Source: Micromonospora aurantiaca ATCC 27029
GTDB taxonomy: Bacteria; Actinomycetota; Actinomycetes; Mycobacteriales; Micromonosporaceae
Length of the DNA: 64,000 nt
NCBI RefSeq assembly: GCF_000145235.1
Contig: NC_014391.1
Span: 62,001 to 126,000, forward strand
Direction: 5' to 3'
This document shows, piece by piece, positions 42,551 through 51,499 of this stretch; position 1 is the stretch's first letter, and each line of letters opens with the position of its first letter. Both the position numbers and the translations under genes were made by a program. The notes below the pieces were generated by a model. The model was not told the DNA's origin, did not search any database, and worked only from the letters and a program-made list of their open reading frames with translations.

Positions 42551-42823
42551 TCACCTGTTCGGGGTGGAGGGTGGGGCGTTGTTCGTCTCGGTGCTGTACG
42601 GCAGCTCCTCCTCGCCGGGCAGCCCGGTCGGTTCGGTGATCCCACCGTCACCCGGTACGCCGGAGTCCTGGGTGACCTGCACGTCGTCGAAGGGCAGCAG
42701 CGGTTCGGCCCACGGGAACACCACGAACCAGAGCAGCGCGACGGTGGCGGTGGCCAGCACCAGCGAGCCGACCAGCTTGCCGGGCAGCCCGAACGGCAGT
42801 TTGCGCCAGATCCACGAGTACAC
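42551..42823 (-). CDS. Small single-pass membrane protein
   Basis: A 90-residue protein of unknown function: MYSWIWRKLPFGLPGKLVGS, then one transmembrane helix (LVLATATVALLWFVVFPWAEPLLPFDD, about residues 20-45) and an acidic Pro/Gly-rich extracytoplasmic tail. GTG 42823 lies 3 bases after the sortase stop, and the gene ends 5 bases before the trpG start, so it is embedded in the sortase-trpG operon. Small membrane proteins at this spot are common in related actinobacteria; no motif suggests a function. Confidence 0.8.
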   Translation of the reverse strand: MYSWIWRKLPFGLPGKLVGSLVLATATVALLWFVVFPWAEPLLPFDDVQVTQDSGVPGDGGITEPTGLPGEEELPYSTETNNAPPSTPNR

Positions 42824-42826
42824 GGC

Positions 42827-44521
42827 TCACGCCTCCAACTCGGCCGGGCGGCCCGCCGACTTGGCCTGCGTGTGGTCCAGCCGGGCGTGGATGATCAGCC
42901 GCTGGTAGTTGTCGAACTTCGGGTTGCAGGTGGTGAGCGTGAGCAGCTTCTCGGTGGCCTTCGCCTCCGGCTTGCCCGGCACCGGCGCGACCACCTCCAC
43001 CTGGGACGGCTTGACGATCCGCTGCTGGTAGACCCGGTAGACGAGCCAGTCGGTCCTGGTCTCGACCACTATGGCGTCGCCGGTCTTCAGCTCGTCCAGC
43101 CGCCAGAACGTGGAGCGGATGCGGTGACCGGCGACGGAGAAGTTGCCCACCTCGCCGGGCATGGCGCTGTCCGGGTAGTGGCCCGGGGCGTACCGGATGT
43201 CCTCCGGGCTGACCCCCTCGACCACCACCCAGTGCTTGTCGAACTTGGGGATGTAGAGGCCGGCGACCGGCCTGCCCTCCGCCGGTGGCTTCGGCTTCAC
43301 CGTCGGCCCGGTGGTCGGGCCGACGGTCGGGTCCGCCGCCGCGTCCCACTCCTGGGCGAGCTGGCTGTTCAGGTCACTCTGGTGGGCCTCGACGATGACC
43401 GCCTTGCCCCAGATCTCGTACCCGGCGAAGAGAAGCACCACCAGCCCGAAGGTGATCAGCAGCTCGCCGGTGCCCCGCACGACGGTGCGCAGCCGGGAGC
43501 CGACGGTGGGGCGGGTCAGCTCGGAGTAGACGCTGCGGTACCCGTCGCCGGTCTGCTCGGGCCGCAGCTGCACCACCCGCTCGCCGCGCCGAGGGCGGGG
43601 CGGCTCGGCGGGCGGCTCCGCGCCGCCGTCGCCGTCGCCGGTGTCAGGCGCCGGGGGCACCGCGCCCATCAGCCCGGTGGCGTCCAGGTGGGGGTCCGCG
43701 GGTGGGCGGGTGACGGCGGGCAGCACCGTCGTCGCTCCGGGGTCGGCCGGAGGGTTCCGGTCCGCGCCGGCCGGCCCGCCGAGAGGGGGTACGCCGGGCG
43801 GCCGTCCCTCACCCCCCGCCGGTCGGCGACCGTCCTCCGGCGGGCGTCCGCCGGCCTCCCACGGGCGGGTGCCGTTCTGCGGTGGCTGTCCACCGCGACC
43901 ACCGCGCTCGGGCGGGATCGCCCCACCTGTGGAATGGCGGACGGCGTACTGCTGCCCCGCCGGTCCGTACCCCTCCGGTCGCGACTGGCGCTCGCCCGGC
44001 CGGTGTGCGACGTCGCCGGGTGCGGCCGGGCGCATCCCGGGAGCGGGACCACCCCGGGGCGCCGCTCCGTGGGGCGCGGGGCCGTTCTGCGCAGGCCCGT
44101 GGGGCGCGGGGCCGTTCTGCGTAGGGCCGTGGTGTCCGGCGCCCTGGTGCGCCGGGCCGGCCGGGTGGGGCGTACCCCTGGGGGGAAGCTCGCTCGCCGG
44201 GGGGCGGAACCGGGGGTCGGCCTCGGGGCGGGAGGCGCTCGCCGGTTGATGCGCCTGACTGCCCGGCCACGGCGGCGGCGGAGCGACCGGCGGGGCGGTC
44301 CGTGGCGGGGCGGACGGCGGTTGGCCGGTCCGTGACGGCGCGGGCTGGCGGGTGTCCGGGTCGCGTCGGGCCGGGGCGGTGTGGGCCGGACCGGCGTCGG
44401 GCCAGGGCAGGTGGAGCGGCTGTGGCGACGCCGGGGCCGGACGCTCGACCCGGGGGAGGAACGCTGTCGGCTCCTCCTGGCGGTCGTGGCCGGTGCGTTC
44501 CCGGGGGTCGCCGCCGGTCAC
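42827..44521 (-). CDS. Class E sortase with long Pro/Gly-rich N-terminal region
   Basis: A 564-residue sortase. The C-terminal catalytic domain (about residues 415-545) has His466 in [11 protein letters not shown], Cys532 in [10 protein letters not shown] and Arg541 in QRLIIHARL, with one transmembrane helix at about 355-380. The first 330 residues are low-complexity, rich in Pro, Gly, Arg and Ala, with 10-residue repeats [10 protein letters not shown] encoded by a 30-base tandem repeat around 44068-44127. Class E sortases cut LAXTG-type signals and attach proteins to peptidoglycan. GTG 44521 overlaps the DUF881 gene by 4 bases. No substrate gene with an LAXTG signal is in this window. Confidence 0.92.
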   Translation of the reverse strand: MTGGDPRERTGHDRQEEPTAFLPRVERPAPASPQPLHLPWPDAGPAHTAPARRDPDTRQPAPSRTGQPPSAPPRTAPPVAPPPPWPGSQAHQPASASRPEADPRFRPPASELPPRGTPHPAGPAHQGAGHHGPTQNGPAPHGPAQNGPAPHGAAPRGGPAPGMRPAAPGDVAHRPGERQSRPEGYGPAGQQYAVRHSTGGAIPPERGGRGGQPPQNGTRPWEAGGRPPEDGRRPAGGEGRPPGVPPLGGPAGADRNPPADPGATTVLPAVTRPPADPHLDATGLMGAVPPAPDTGDGDGGAEPPAEPPRPRRGERVVQLRPEQTGDGYRSVYSELTRPTVGSRLRTVVRGTGELLITFGLVVLLFAGYEIWGKAVIVEAHQSDLNSQLAQEWDAAADPTVGPTTGPTVKPKPPAEGRPVAGLYIPKFDKHWVVVEGVSPEDIRYAPGHYPDSAMPGEVGNFSVAGHRIRSTFWRLDELKTGDAIVVETRTDWLVYRVYQQRIVKPSQVEVVAPVPGKPEAKATEKLLTLTTCNPKFDNYQRLIIHARLDHTQAKSAGRPAELEA

Positions 44522-45324
44522 CGGGGCACCGTCGCCGATTGCAACGCGGTGGAGTCCTCGAACGCCGGCACGGTGACGGTGGAGACGCGCTCGACGTACC
44601 CGAGTTGGTAGTGGTCGGCCACTTCCTTGAACACCCGCACTCCCTCAGAGGCGGCGAGCGCCCGCTGGAGTTCCGCGGGATCGCCGATTGCCACGATCTT
44701 GAAAGGAGGGGAGTACACCCGGCCGTGCAGCAGCAGGGTGTTACCGACGCAGCGTACCGCGCTGGTGCTCAGCACGCGGACGTTCATGATTGACATGGCC
44801 TCCGCGCCGCCGGCCCAGAGCGCGTTGACGACCGCCTGGACGTCGCCCTGGTGCACCACCAGGTCGTCGTTGCTGGCGCCCTTCGGCAGCGGCTGGTCGG
44901 GCCGGCGGTCGGCGTCGTTCAGCTCGACAGTCACGCCGCTGCCGGTGAGCGCTGTGAACCCGGCGCCCTGCCGGCTGGCGGCGGCCCGGTCCCGCTCGGT
45001 CTTGATCGGCCCGTCGGCGCCGGCGAGCGCTTCGGTCTGCTCCTCCACCTCGGCCCGGAGTCGGGCGGCCTTCGCCTCGCTGGCGGCGACCTCCTCGCGG
45101 CGGTCCTCGATCAGCTGGGTCAGCTGAGGCCGGCGGTCCTCACGCAGGGAGGTGCCGCCCGCGGTGGTGGCGGTGGTGGTGAACAGCAGACCGGCCGCGG
45201 CGGCGATCAGGGGTACGCCGACGGACCAGCCGGGGCGGCGCTGGCGTGCGCGCCGGGGCAGCAGGGCGGCTGCCGCGCGGCGGAGGACCTTCTGCCAGGA
45301 GGCGGCGCCGGACGTGTACTCCAC
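44518..45324 (-). CDS. DUF881-family membrane protein
   Basis: A 268-residue protein of the DUF881 group that lies next to crgA in actinobacteria. After a basic head and a transmembrane helix (about residues 35-58) come a coiled coil (about 65-105: [22 protein letters not shown]) and the conserved end [25 protein letters not shown], then [19 protein letters not shown]. It is exported and thought to sit at the septum. GTG 45324. The gene is divergent from crgA and begins the leftward sortase-trpG operon. Confidence 0.9.
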   Translation of the reverse strand: MEYTSGAASWQKVLRRAAAALLPRRARQRRPGWSVGVPLIAAAAGLLFTTTATTAGGTSLREDRRPQLTQLIEDRREEVAASEAKAARLRAEVEEQTEALAGADGPIKTERDRAAASRQGAGFTALTGSGVTVELNDADRRPDQPLPKGASNDDLVVHQGDVQAVVNALWAGGAEAMSIMNVRVLSTSAVRCVGNTLLLHGRVYSPPFKIVAIGDPAELQRALAASEGVRVFKEVADHYQLGYVERVSTVTVPAFEDSTALQSATVPR

Positions 45325-45554
45325 CGGGCGTTCCCTTTCCCGTCGTCTCGTTCCGGCCCGCGCCGGTGCGAGCCGACCTGCTCGACCCGGAAAGTCCGCT
45401 CTTTCCGGTTACTGAGTGCACCGGCCTGGCCCCATTCGTGGCCTGGACGGTCCGTCCGGACTACGCTAGCTGTCGAACATTATTGGCCATGGACCGTCGC
45501 CCTCGCGCCCGGTTGTCAGGCCGGACGAGGTCGTACCCCCCTCTGGAGAGCGTC

Positions 45555-45818
45555 GTGCCCAAGTCTCAGGTCCGCAAGAAGAAGGTGTACACCCCGCCGA
45601 CGGACGTACGTCCGACGGCGACGGCGTCGACGCGCAAGCCTAGCCCGATCTGGCTGCCGGTCACGGCGGTCACGCTGATCGTGGCGGGCATCGGCTGGCT
45701 GGTGCTCTACTACCTGTCCGAGCAGGCGTACCCGGTCGCCAGCTGGGGTTACTGGAACCTCGCCGTGGGCTTCGGCGCGATGGTCTCGTCGCTGATCCTG
45801 CTCTCCCGCTGGCGCTGA
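45555..45818 (+). CDS. crgA: CrgA, cell-division inhibitor/septum protein
   Basis: An 87-residue membrane protein with two transmembrane helices (about residues 33-55 and 64-83), a basic N-terminus (PKSQVRKKKVYTPPTD) and the CrgA block PSPIWLPVTAVTLIVAGIGW followed by AYPVASWGYWNLAVGFG. It coordinates Z-ring assembly and recruitment of septal PBPs in actinobacteria. GTG 45555 has GGAGAG just before it. Longer upstream in-frame extensions lack a ribosome site. It is divergent from the DUF881 gene. Confidence 0.95.
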   Translation: MPKSQVRKKKVYTPPTDVRPTATASTRKPSPIWLPVTAVTLIVAGIGWLVLYYLSEQAYPVASWGYWNLAVGFGAMVSSLILLSRWR

Positions 45819-45998
45819 TCCGGCGCTGCCCCACCCCGGCGTAGGTCACGCCACGCCGCCCCTGCCCGGCGCTTCGGCGCCGGTCCACCTAAGGTGTGCG
45901 CAGGGCGGCGTGGCCTGGTGCGAGAAGACTCACGTTACTGCTGGGTAACCTTGCGCGTAGGCTGCACGGACAAAGCAGCAGACCGGGAGGCCAACTCG

Positions 45999-48197
45999 AT
46001 GGGCAGCGTCCAGATCGTCACCACGATCCTCGCGGCCGCCATCACCGCCGTTGCGGTGTGGCTTGCGGTGCGCGCGGTCATGAAGATGACCGCCGTCATC
46101 CGGCTCGGCCAGCCCGCGCCGGAGCGGTTCGGCGACAAGGGCGCGCGTACGAAGAAGATGCTGGTGGAGACCGCCGGTCACACCCGCATGCTCAAGTGGA
46201 GCGTGGTCGGCGCCGCCCACTGGTTCGTGATGGTCGGCTTCATCGTGCTGTCGCTGCTGGTGCTGGAGGCCTACTTCGAGGTCGTCTCCACCGGCGGTGG
46301 GCTGCCGATCATCGGGCACTGGACGATCTTCGGTCTGGTCACCGAGTGGATCGGCATCCTCGGCCTGGTCGGCATCCTGGTGCTGATGGCGATCCGGCTG
46401 CGCAACCGGCCCGGCCGCGCGGAGAACCGCTCCCGGTTCACCGGCTCGACCATGTGGCAGGGCTACTTCGTCGAGTGGGTCGTCCTGTTGGTCCTGATCT
46501 TCGGGTTCGTGATCCGGGGCTTCAAGGTCGCCACCGACCACTTCGAGTACCCGGTCTGGGCCGCCCCGCTCAGCCACGCGGTCGGCTCGGTCCTCCCGGA
46601 CTGGGAGGCGGGCGTCAGCGTCGCCGCGCTCATCAAGATCGCCATTTCGATGACCTGGCTCATCGTGATCTCGCTGAACGTCACCATGGGCGTGGCCTGG
46701 CACCGCTTCCTGGCCTTCCCGAACATCTTCTTCAAGCGCGACCCGGAGAAGCCGGCCGGTTCCGGCCTGGGCCCGCTGCGCCCGATGACCAGCGAGGGCA
46801 AGCCGCTGGACTTCGAGGAGGCCGACCCGGAGAAGGACCAGTTCGGTGTCGCCCAGGTCGAGCAGTTCACCTGGAAGGGCCTGCTCGACTTCAGCACCTG
46901 CACCGAGTGCGGTCGCTGCCAGTCGCAGTGCCCCGCCTGGAACACCGGCAAGCCGCTGTCGCCGAAGCTGCTGGTGCTGAGCCTGCGTGACCACGCGTAC
47001 GCCAAGGCGCCGTACCTGCTGGCCGGTGGCGGCAAGGACCTCACCGGCGAGGAGAAGGCCACGCAGGAGCAGCTGGCCGGCGTGGACGTGCTGGCCATGG
47101 CCGAGGCGGACCGGCCGCTGATCGGCACCGCCGAAGAGGGCGGTGTCATCGACCCGGACGTACTCTGGTCCTGCACCACCTGCGGCGCCTGCGTCGAGCA
47201 GTGCCCGGTCGACATCGAGCACGTGGACCACATCGTCGACATGCGCCGCTACCAGGTGCTGATCGAGTCGAGCTTCCCGTCCGAGGCCGGCGTCATGCTC
47301 CGCAACCTGGAGAACAAGGGCAACCCGTGGGGCGCCCCGCAGAACACCCGCGAGGACTGGACCAAGGGCCTCGGGTTCGAGGTGCCGCGCGTCGGCGAGG
47401 TCGACGACTTCGAGTACCTCTTCTGGGTCGGCTGCGCCGGCGCGTTCGAGGACCGGGCCAAGAAGACCACCCGCGCGGTCGCCACGCTGCTGAACGAGGC
47501 GGGCGTCAAGTTCGCCATCCTCGGCGAGGGCGAGACCTGCTCCGGCGACCCGGCGCGCCGCATCGGCAACGAGTTCGTCTTCCAGATGCTGGCCCAGCAG
47601 AACGTCGAGACGCTGAACGAGGCGTTCGAGGGCCGGGAGAAGAGCAAGCGCAAGATCGTCGCCACCTGCCCGCACTGCTTCAACACCCTGGGCAACGAGT
47701 ACGGCCAGCTCGGCGGCGAGTTCGAGGTGGTGCACCACACCCAGCTGCTGGCCCACCTGGTCAGCGCCGGCAAGCTCACCCCGGTGCAGCCGGTCGACGG
47801 CGGCGTGACCTACCACGACCCGTGCTACCTGGGCCGCCACAACCGGATCTTCGCCGCCCCGCGCGAGGTGCTCGGCGACTCGATCCAGGGCGAGCTGACC
47901 GAGATGCCGCGTAACAGCGAGCGCTCCTTCTGCTGCGGCGCCGGCGGCGCCCGGATGTGGATGGAGGAGAAGATCGGTAAGCGGATCAACGTGGACCGGG
48001 TCGAGGAGGCCATGTCCACCGGGGCGAAGACCATCGCGGTCGGCTGCCCGTTCTGCTCGACGATGCTCAACGACGGCGTGAACGGCAAGGGCGCGGGCGA
48101 GCAGGTCGAGGTGGTCGACGTGGCGAGCGTGCTGCTGCGCTCGGTCAAGCCGGAGGCCCCGGCCGGTGAGCCGGAGGTCGCGCCGACCGCGAGCTGA
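45999..48197 (+). CDS. Membrane Fe-S oxidoreductase (HdrD/CCG-domain type)
   Basis: A 732-residue protein. The N-terminal half has six hydrophobic segments (about residues 5-25, 70-95, 105-128, 150-172, 190-215, 222-245), NarI-like. Two 4Fe-4S motifs follow, CTECGRCQSQCP (about 302-313) and CTTCGACVEQCP (about 393-404). Then two CCG (DUF224) domains: VGCAGAFEDRAKK with GEGETCSGDPARR and CPHCFNTLGNEY, and YHDPCYLGRHNRI with FCCGAGGARMWME. This layout equals mycobacterial Rv0338c-type reductases and heterodisulfide reductase D. Electron donor unknown. ATG 45999 after GGGAGG. It ends in a strong terminator. Confidence 0.92.
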   Translation: MGSVQIVTTILAAAITAVAVWLAVRAVMKMTAVIRLGQPAPERFGDKGARTKKMLVETAGHTRMLKWSVVGAAHWFVMVGFIVLSLLVLEAYFEVVSTGGGLPIIGHWTIFGLVTEWIGILGLVGILVLMAIRLRNRPGRAENRSRFTGSTMWQGYFVEWVVLLVLIFGFVIRGFKVATDHFEYPVWAAPLSHAVGSVLPDWEAGVSVAALIKIAISMTWLIVISLNVTMGVAWHRFLAFPNIFFKRDPEKPAGSGLGPLRPMTSEGKPLDFEEADPEKDQFGVAQVEQFTWKGLLDFSTCTECGRCQSQCPAWNTGKPLSPKLLVLSLRDHAYAKAPYLLAGGGKDLTGEEKATQEQLAGVDVLAMAEADRPLIGTAEEGGVIDPDVLWSCTTCGACVEQCPVDIEHVDHIVDMRRYQVLIESSFPSEAGVMLRNLENKGNPWGAPQNTREDWTKGLGFEVPRVGEVDDFEYLFWVGCAGAFEDRAKKTTRAVATLLNEAGVKFAILGEGETCSGDPARRIGNEFVFQMLAQQNVETLNEAFEGREKSKRKIVATCPHCFNTLGNEYGQLGGEFEVVHHTQLLAHLVSAGKLTPVQPVDGGVTYHDPCYLGRHNRIFAAPREVLGDSIQGELTEMPRNSERSFCCGAGGARMWMEEKIGKRINVDRVEEAMSTGAKTIAVGCPFCSTMLNDGVNGKGAGEQVEVVDVASVLLRSVKPEAPAGEPEVAPTAS

Positions 48198-48225
48198 GGC
48201 GTACCCCGGCAGGAAGCCGGACCAC

Positions 48226-48260
48226 GACGGCGGCGGCACCCGAGCGGTGCCGCCGCCGTC
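48226..48260. terminator. Bidirectional terminator between convergent genes
   Basis: GACGGCGGCGGCACC (48226-48240) and GGTGCCGCCGCCGTC (48246-48260) form a perfect 15-base stem with a 5-base loop between the Fe-S oxidoreductase and the leftward GPP34 gene. Confidence 0.85.
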
Positions 48261-48264
48261 GCCT

Positions 48265-48942
48265 TCAGCTGGTCGTGGTGGTCATGATGGCGGCGCTCGT
48301 CCCGGCCGTCATCGCGACCATAAGCGCGGCCTGCATCTCCTCGATCGCCTTCTTGACGGCGGCCGATGCCCAGTCACCGGCGGCGATCTCGTCGATGCGC
48401 GCCTTGACCCGCTCCTTTGGCAGCTCGCGGAAGATCTTGCGGTCCAGGCCGACCGCGCGGGTCAGCGTGAGCAGCGCGGCGGTCCGGGCGTCGACCGGGC
48501 CGTCGCCGGTGAGCGCCGCAGCCATCCGCTCTCGGGCCGCCGTCTCCACCGCCGGCTCCGCGCCGGTCGGCGAGGGATAGCGGGTACGCGGGAAGACCAG
48601 CAGCACCCGGTCGGACTCCCGGCGCAGGACCCCGGCGTCGACGAGCCCGCCGAGCACCCGCTCCGGCAGGCCCTTGGCGAGTTTGCCGATCCAGTCCTTC
48701 GGCTTGCGGGGGCGGCCCGATCCGACAGTCGTCAGCGCCTCGTCGAGCAGCGGCACGCCGGTCGGGGTGGGGTCGGTGACGACGAGCCGCTTGTCCGCCA
48801 CCTCCACCCGGCCGGCCAGGGCCAGTTCCAGCAGCACCGCCCCGGCGAGGCCGTAGCCGAGGTGCGGACTGCCGAGCCGGTTCGTGCCGCCGTCGTCGTA
48901 CGCGAGCAGGACCAGTTCGTCGGTGAGCAGCAGACCGTCCAT
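48265..48942 (-). CDS. GPP34-family (Golgi phosphoprotein 3-like) protein
   Basis: A 225-residue helical protein. It has LLTDELVLLAYDDGGTNR, LGYGLAGAVLLELALAGRVE and LVDAGVLRRESDRVLLVFPRTRYP, as in bacterial GPP34 proteins, which bind phosphoinositide-type lipids in eukaryotes and have unknown function in bacteria. The C-terminal 60 residues are helical and Ala-rich. ATG 48942 shares the CATG with the divergent start of the next gene. It is converging with the Fe-S oxidoreductase gene through a strong terminator. Confidence 0.85.
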   Translation of the reverse strand: MDGLLLTDELVLLAYDDGGTNRLGSPHLGYGLAGAVLLELALAGRVEVADKRLVVTDPTPTGVPLLDEALTTVGSGRPRKPKDWIGKLAKGLPERVLGGLVDAGVLRRESDRVLLVFPRTRYPSPTGAEPAVETAARERMAAALTGDGPVDARTAALLTLTRAVGLDRKIFRELPKERVKARIDEIAAGDWASAAVKKAIEEMQAALMVAMTAGTSAAIMTTTTS

Positions 48943-50332
48943 GCGCACCACGCTACGGGGGGTCCGCCATCGGCGCGCGCGTGCCACAATCACGCGCATC
49001 GACGGCCTTCTGCTTCTGACGCTGTTGCCCCTGGTCGGTTTCGTGCTGCTGACCGCCGGCAACGCCTTCTTCGTCGCGGCCGAGTTCGCCCTGGTCACCG
49101 TCGACCGGGCGGAGATCGACAGGCGGGCCGACGAGGGCGACGGCCGGGCCGCCACGGTACGCCGCGCGCTGCGTGAGCTGTCCTTCCAGCTCTCCGGCGC
49201 GCAGCTCGGCATCACGCTCACCGCGTTGCTCACCGGCTACCTGGCCGAGCCCGCCCTGGCCCGGCTCTTCGCGCCGCTGCTGCACTCGCTCGGCGGCGCG
49301 GAACGCTTCTCCGGCCTGCTCGCGCTGGCGCTGGCCACGCTCATCTCGATGCTGTTCGGCGAGCTGGTGCCGAAGAACCTGGCGCTGGCCCGCCCGATGC
49401 CCGCGGCGCTCGCCACCGCCGCGCCGATGCGGGCCTTCTCCCGCACCTTCGGCTGGCTGATCCGGCTGCTGAACGAATCAGCGAACCGGCTGGTGCGCCG
49501 CCTCGGCGTGGAGCCGCAGGAGGAGCTGGCGAGCGCCCGGTCCCCGGAGGAGCTGGGCCTGCTCGCCGCCATCTCGGCCCGGGCCGGCGCGCTGCCGCCG
49601 GACACCGCGATGCTGCTGCGCCGCACCATCCGCTTCGGCGACAAGCGGGCCGCCGAGGCGATGACGCCCCGGGTGGACGTGACCGCGTTGCGCGCCACCA
49701 CGACTGTGGCGGAGTTGCTGGAGGCGTCCCGGCGGACCGGCCGGACCCGGTTCCCGGTCTACGAGGAGACGCTCGACCTGGTCACCGGCGTCGCCGGGGT
49801 GCCCGACGCGCTGGGGGTGCCGCTGGCCCGCCGCGCGGCCACCACTGTCGCCGCCGTGGCCCGGGAACCGGTGTACGTCCCGGAGAGCCTGAACCTGAAC
49901 GGGGTGCTGGCCGCGCTCAAGGCCGCCGGGGCGGACCTGGCGATCGTGGTGGACGAGTACGGCGGCACCGACGGCGTGGTGACGGTGGAGGATCTGGTCG
50001 AGGAACTGGTCGGGGAGATCGCCGACGAGTTCGACCCGGACGCGGTGGACGGCTTCGGGCCGGTGGAGCTGACGGTGCCCGGCGGCGAGCGCACAGTCCT
50101 GACCGACGGCGTGCTGCGCGCCGACGAACTGGTCGAGCAGACCGGGTTCCGGCTGCCCGACGGGCCGTACGAGACGCTCGGCGGGTTCCTCATGGCGCGG
50201 CTCGGCCACATCCCGGTGCCGGGCGAGGCGGTCGACGAGGCCGGGTACGAGTTCACTGTGGTGGAGGTCGACCGGCACCGGATCGAGCAGGTGCGGGTGG
50301 TACGCCCCGAGGAGCCCGACGGCGGTGCCTGA
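48941..50332 (+). CDS. CNNM/HlyC-type transport regulator with CBS and CorC domains
   Basis: A 463-residue protein: DUF21 membrane domain (about residues 20-200, with GNAFFVAAEFALVTVDRAEI and GELVPKNLALARP), two CBS units (about 235-370, AEAMTPRVDVTALRA; YEETLDLVTGVAGV) and a C-terminal CorC/HlyC domain (GDGVVTVEDLVEELVGEIAD-like start, ending EQVRVVRPEE). These proteins function in divalent-cation (Mg/Co) homeostasis. The start is uncertain: ATG 48941 shares its bases with the divergent start, while TTG 49025 aligns best with the next paralogue. Confidence 0.85.
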   Translation: MRTTLRGVRHRRARATITRIDGLLLLTLLPLVGFVLLTAGNAFFVAAEFALVTVDRAEIDRRADEGDGRAATVRRALRELSFQLSGAQLGITLTALLTGYLAEPALARLFAPLLHSLGGAERFSGLLALALATLISMLFGELVPKNLALARPMPAALATAAPMRAFSRTFGWLIRLLNESANRLVRRLGVEPQEELASARSPEELGLLAAISARAGALPPDTAMLLRRTIRFGDKRAAEAMTPRVDVTALRATTTVAELLEASRRTGRTRFPVYEETLDLVTGVAGVPDALGVPLARRAATTVAAVAREPVYVPESLNLNGVLAALKAAGADLAIVVDEYGGTDGVVTVEDLVEELVGEIADEFDPDAVDGFGPVELTVPGGERTVLTDGVLRADELVEQTGFRLPDGPYETLGGFLMARLGHIPVPGEAVDEAGYEFTVVEVDRHRIEQVRVVRPEEPDGGA

Positions 50333-51329
50333 ACTACTCGTCGCGGTGGGGTTGCTGCTCGGCAACGCGTTCTTCGTGGGCAGCGAGTTCGCGCTGATCG
50401 CGTCCCGCCGTACGGTCATCGAACCGCTGGCGGCGACGTCGAAGCGGGCCCGGCTGGCGCTGGCGGCCATGAACCAGATCCCGCTGATGATCGCCGGGGC
50501 GCAGCTCGGCATCACCGTCTGCTCGCTCGGCCTCGGCGCGATCGCCGAGCCGGCGCTGGCGCACCTGCTGGAGCCGGCGTTCGCCGCGCTGGGGCTGCCC
50601 GCCTCGGCGGTGCACCCGGTGTCGTTCGTCATCGCGCTCGCGGTGGTGGTGTTCCTGCACACGGTGGTCGGCGAGATGGTGCCGAAGAACATCACGCTCG
50701 CCGGGCCGGAGCCGTCGGCGCTCTGGCTCGGCCCGGCCATGCTGGCGTTCTGCCTGGCCACCAAGCCGCTGCTGCTGGCGATGAAGTGGGCGTCCCGGCA
50801 GGTGCTGCGGTGGTGGCGGGTGGAGGCGACCGATGCGGTGAAGACCGTGTTCACCGCCGAGGAACTGGCCGGGCTGGTGTCCCAGGCGCGTACCGAGGGG
50901 TTGCTGGACGCCGAGGAGCACGCCCGGATCACCGGCGCGCTGGCCCTGCACAGCCGTACCGCGGCGGACGCGCTGCAACCCTGGTCCACGGTGACCACGG
51001 TGGCCGAGGACGTCTCACCGGCGTCGCTGGAGGTGCTGGCGACCCGTACCGGCCGGTCCCGCTTCCCGGTGGTGCAGCGGGCCACCCGCCGGGTGCTCGG
51101 TTTCGTGCACGTCAAGGACGTGCTCGGGTACGCCGGGGCGAGCCGCCGCGCGCCCGTGCCGGCCGAGATCTACCGGCCGCTGGCGGTGGTGCCGCCGGAC
51201 CGTACGCTCGCCGATCTGCTGCTGGCGATGCGCCGCGAACGCCGCCACATGGTGCTGGTCAGCGACGGACGCAGGCCGATGGGTGTGGTGACGCTCGACG
51301 ACGTATTGACAGCCATCGTCGGAAGATGA
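50325..51329 (+). CDS. Second CNNM-type DUF21/CBS membrane protein
   Basis: A 334-residue paralogue of the preceding gene: DUF21 membrane part (LLLGNAFFVGSEFALIASRR, GEMVPKNITLAGPEPSA) and two CBS units (about 205-330: AADALQPWSTVTTVAED; RKVLGFVHVKDVLGY-like, ending VTLDDVLTAIVG) but no CorC domain. GTG 50325 overlaps the first gene by 8 bases, so the pair is co-translated. A two-gene transport unit for divalent cations is likely. The pair is common in actinobacteria. Confidence 0.87.
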   Translation: MPELLVAVGLLLGNAFFVGSEFALIASRRTVIEPLAATSKRARLALAAMNQIPLMIAGAQLGITVCSLGLGAIAEPALAHLLEPAFAALGLPASAVHPVSFVIALAVVVFLHTVVGEMVPKNITLAGPEPSALWLGPAMLAFCLATKPLLLAMKWASRQVLRWWRVEATDAVKTVFTAEELAGLVSQARTEGLLDAEEHARITGALALHSRTAADALQPWSTVTTVAEDVSPASLEVLATRTGRSRFPVVQRATRRVLGFVHVKDVLGYAGASRRAPVPAEIYRPLAVVPPDRTLADLLLAMRRERRHMVLVSDGRRPMGVVTLDDVLTAIVGR

Positions 51330-51386
51330 ATTGAATACCCTTGGTGTGCAACCGATTGCGGATACGTGATTGAACAAAGGGTCGCC

Positions 51387-51415
51387 TTGATTCCATCGGA
51401 CGCCTTCCCTAATGT
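51387..51415 (+). promoter_or_regulatory. Promoter of first NlpC/P60 gene
   Basis: TTGATT (51387-51392) and TAATGT (51410-51415) are spaced by 17 bases, giving a predicted start near 51421. This leaves a leader of about 79 bases that begins with the inverted repeat at 51421-51480. Confidence 0.6.
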
Positions 51416-51420
51416 GAGGC

Positions 51421-51480
51421 ACCGACCGCTGTGGGTCGTCTGCCTCGACCTTCCCTCTCGCGAGGCGCCCGGCGGTCGGT
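51421..51480 (+). promoter_or_regulatory. 5' leader hairpin before NlpC/P60 gene
   Basis: ACCGACCGC (51421-51429) and GCGGTCGGT (51472-51480) are perfect inverted ends enclosing a 42-base interior, starting exactly at the predicted transcription start and ending 4 bases before the AAGGAG ribosome site (51485-51490). It could control translation or RNA stability. It does not match the c-di-AMP riboswitch found before the paralogue. Confidence 0.5.
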
Positions 51481-51499
51481 TGCAAAGGAGTCCGTGCCG

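Noticed and set aside
51330..51499. c-di-AMP riboswitch before the first NlpC/P60 gene
   Set aside because: None of the ydaO hallmark blocks (GGGGAACCA, GGTGAATC, GTCAGCTAACC) is present; only a simple hairpin is seen.
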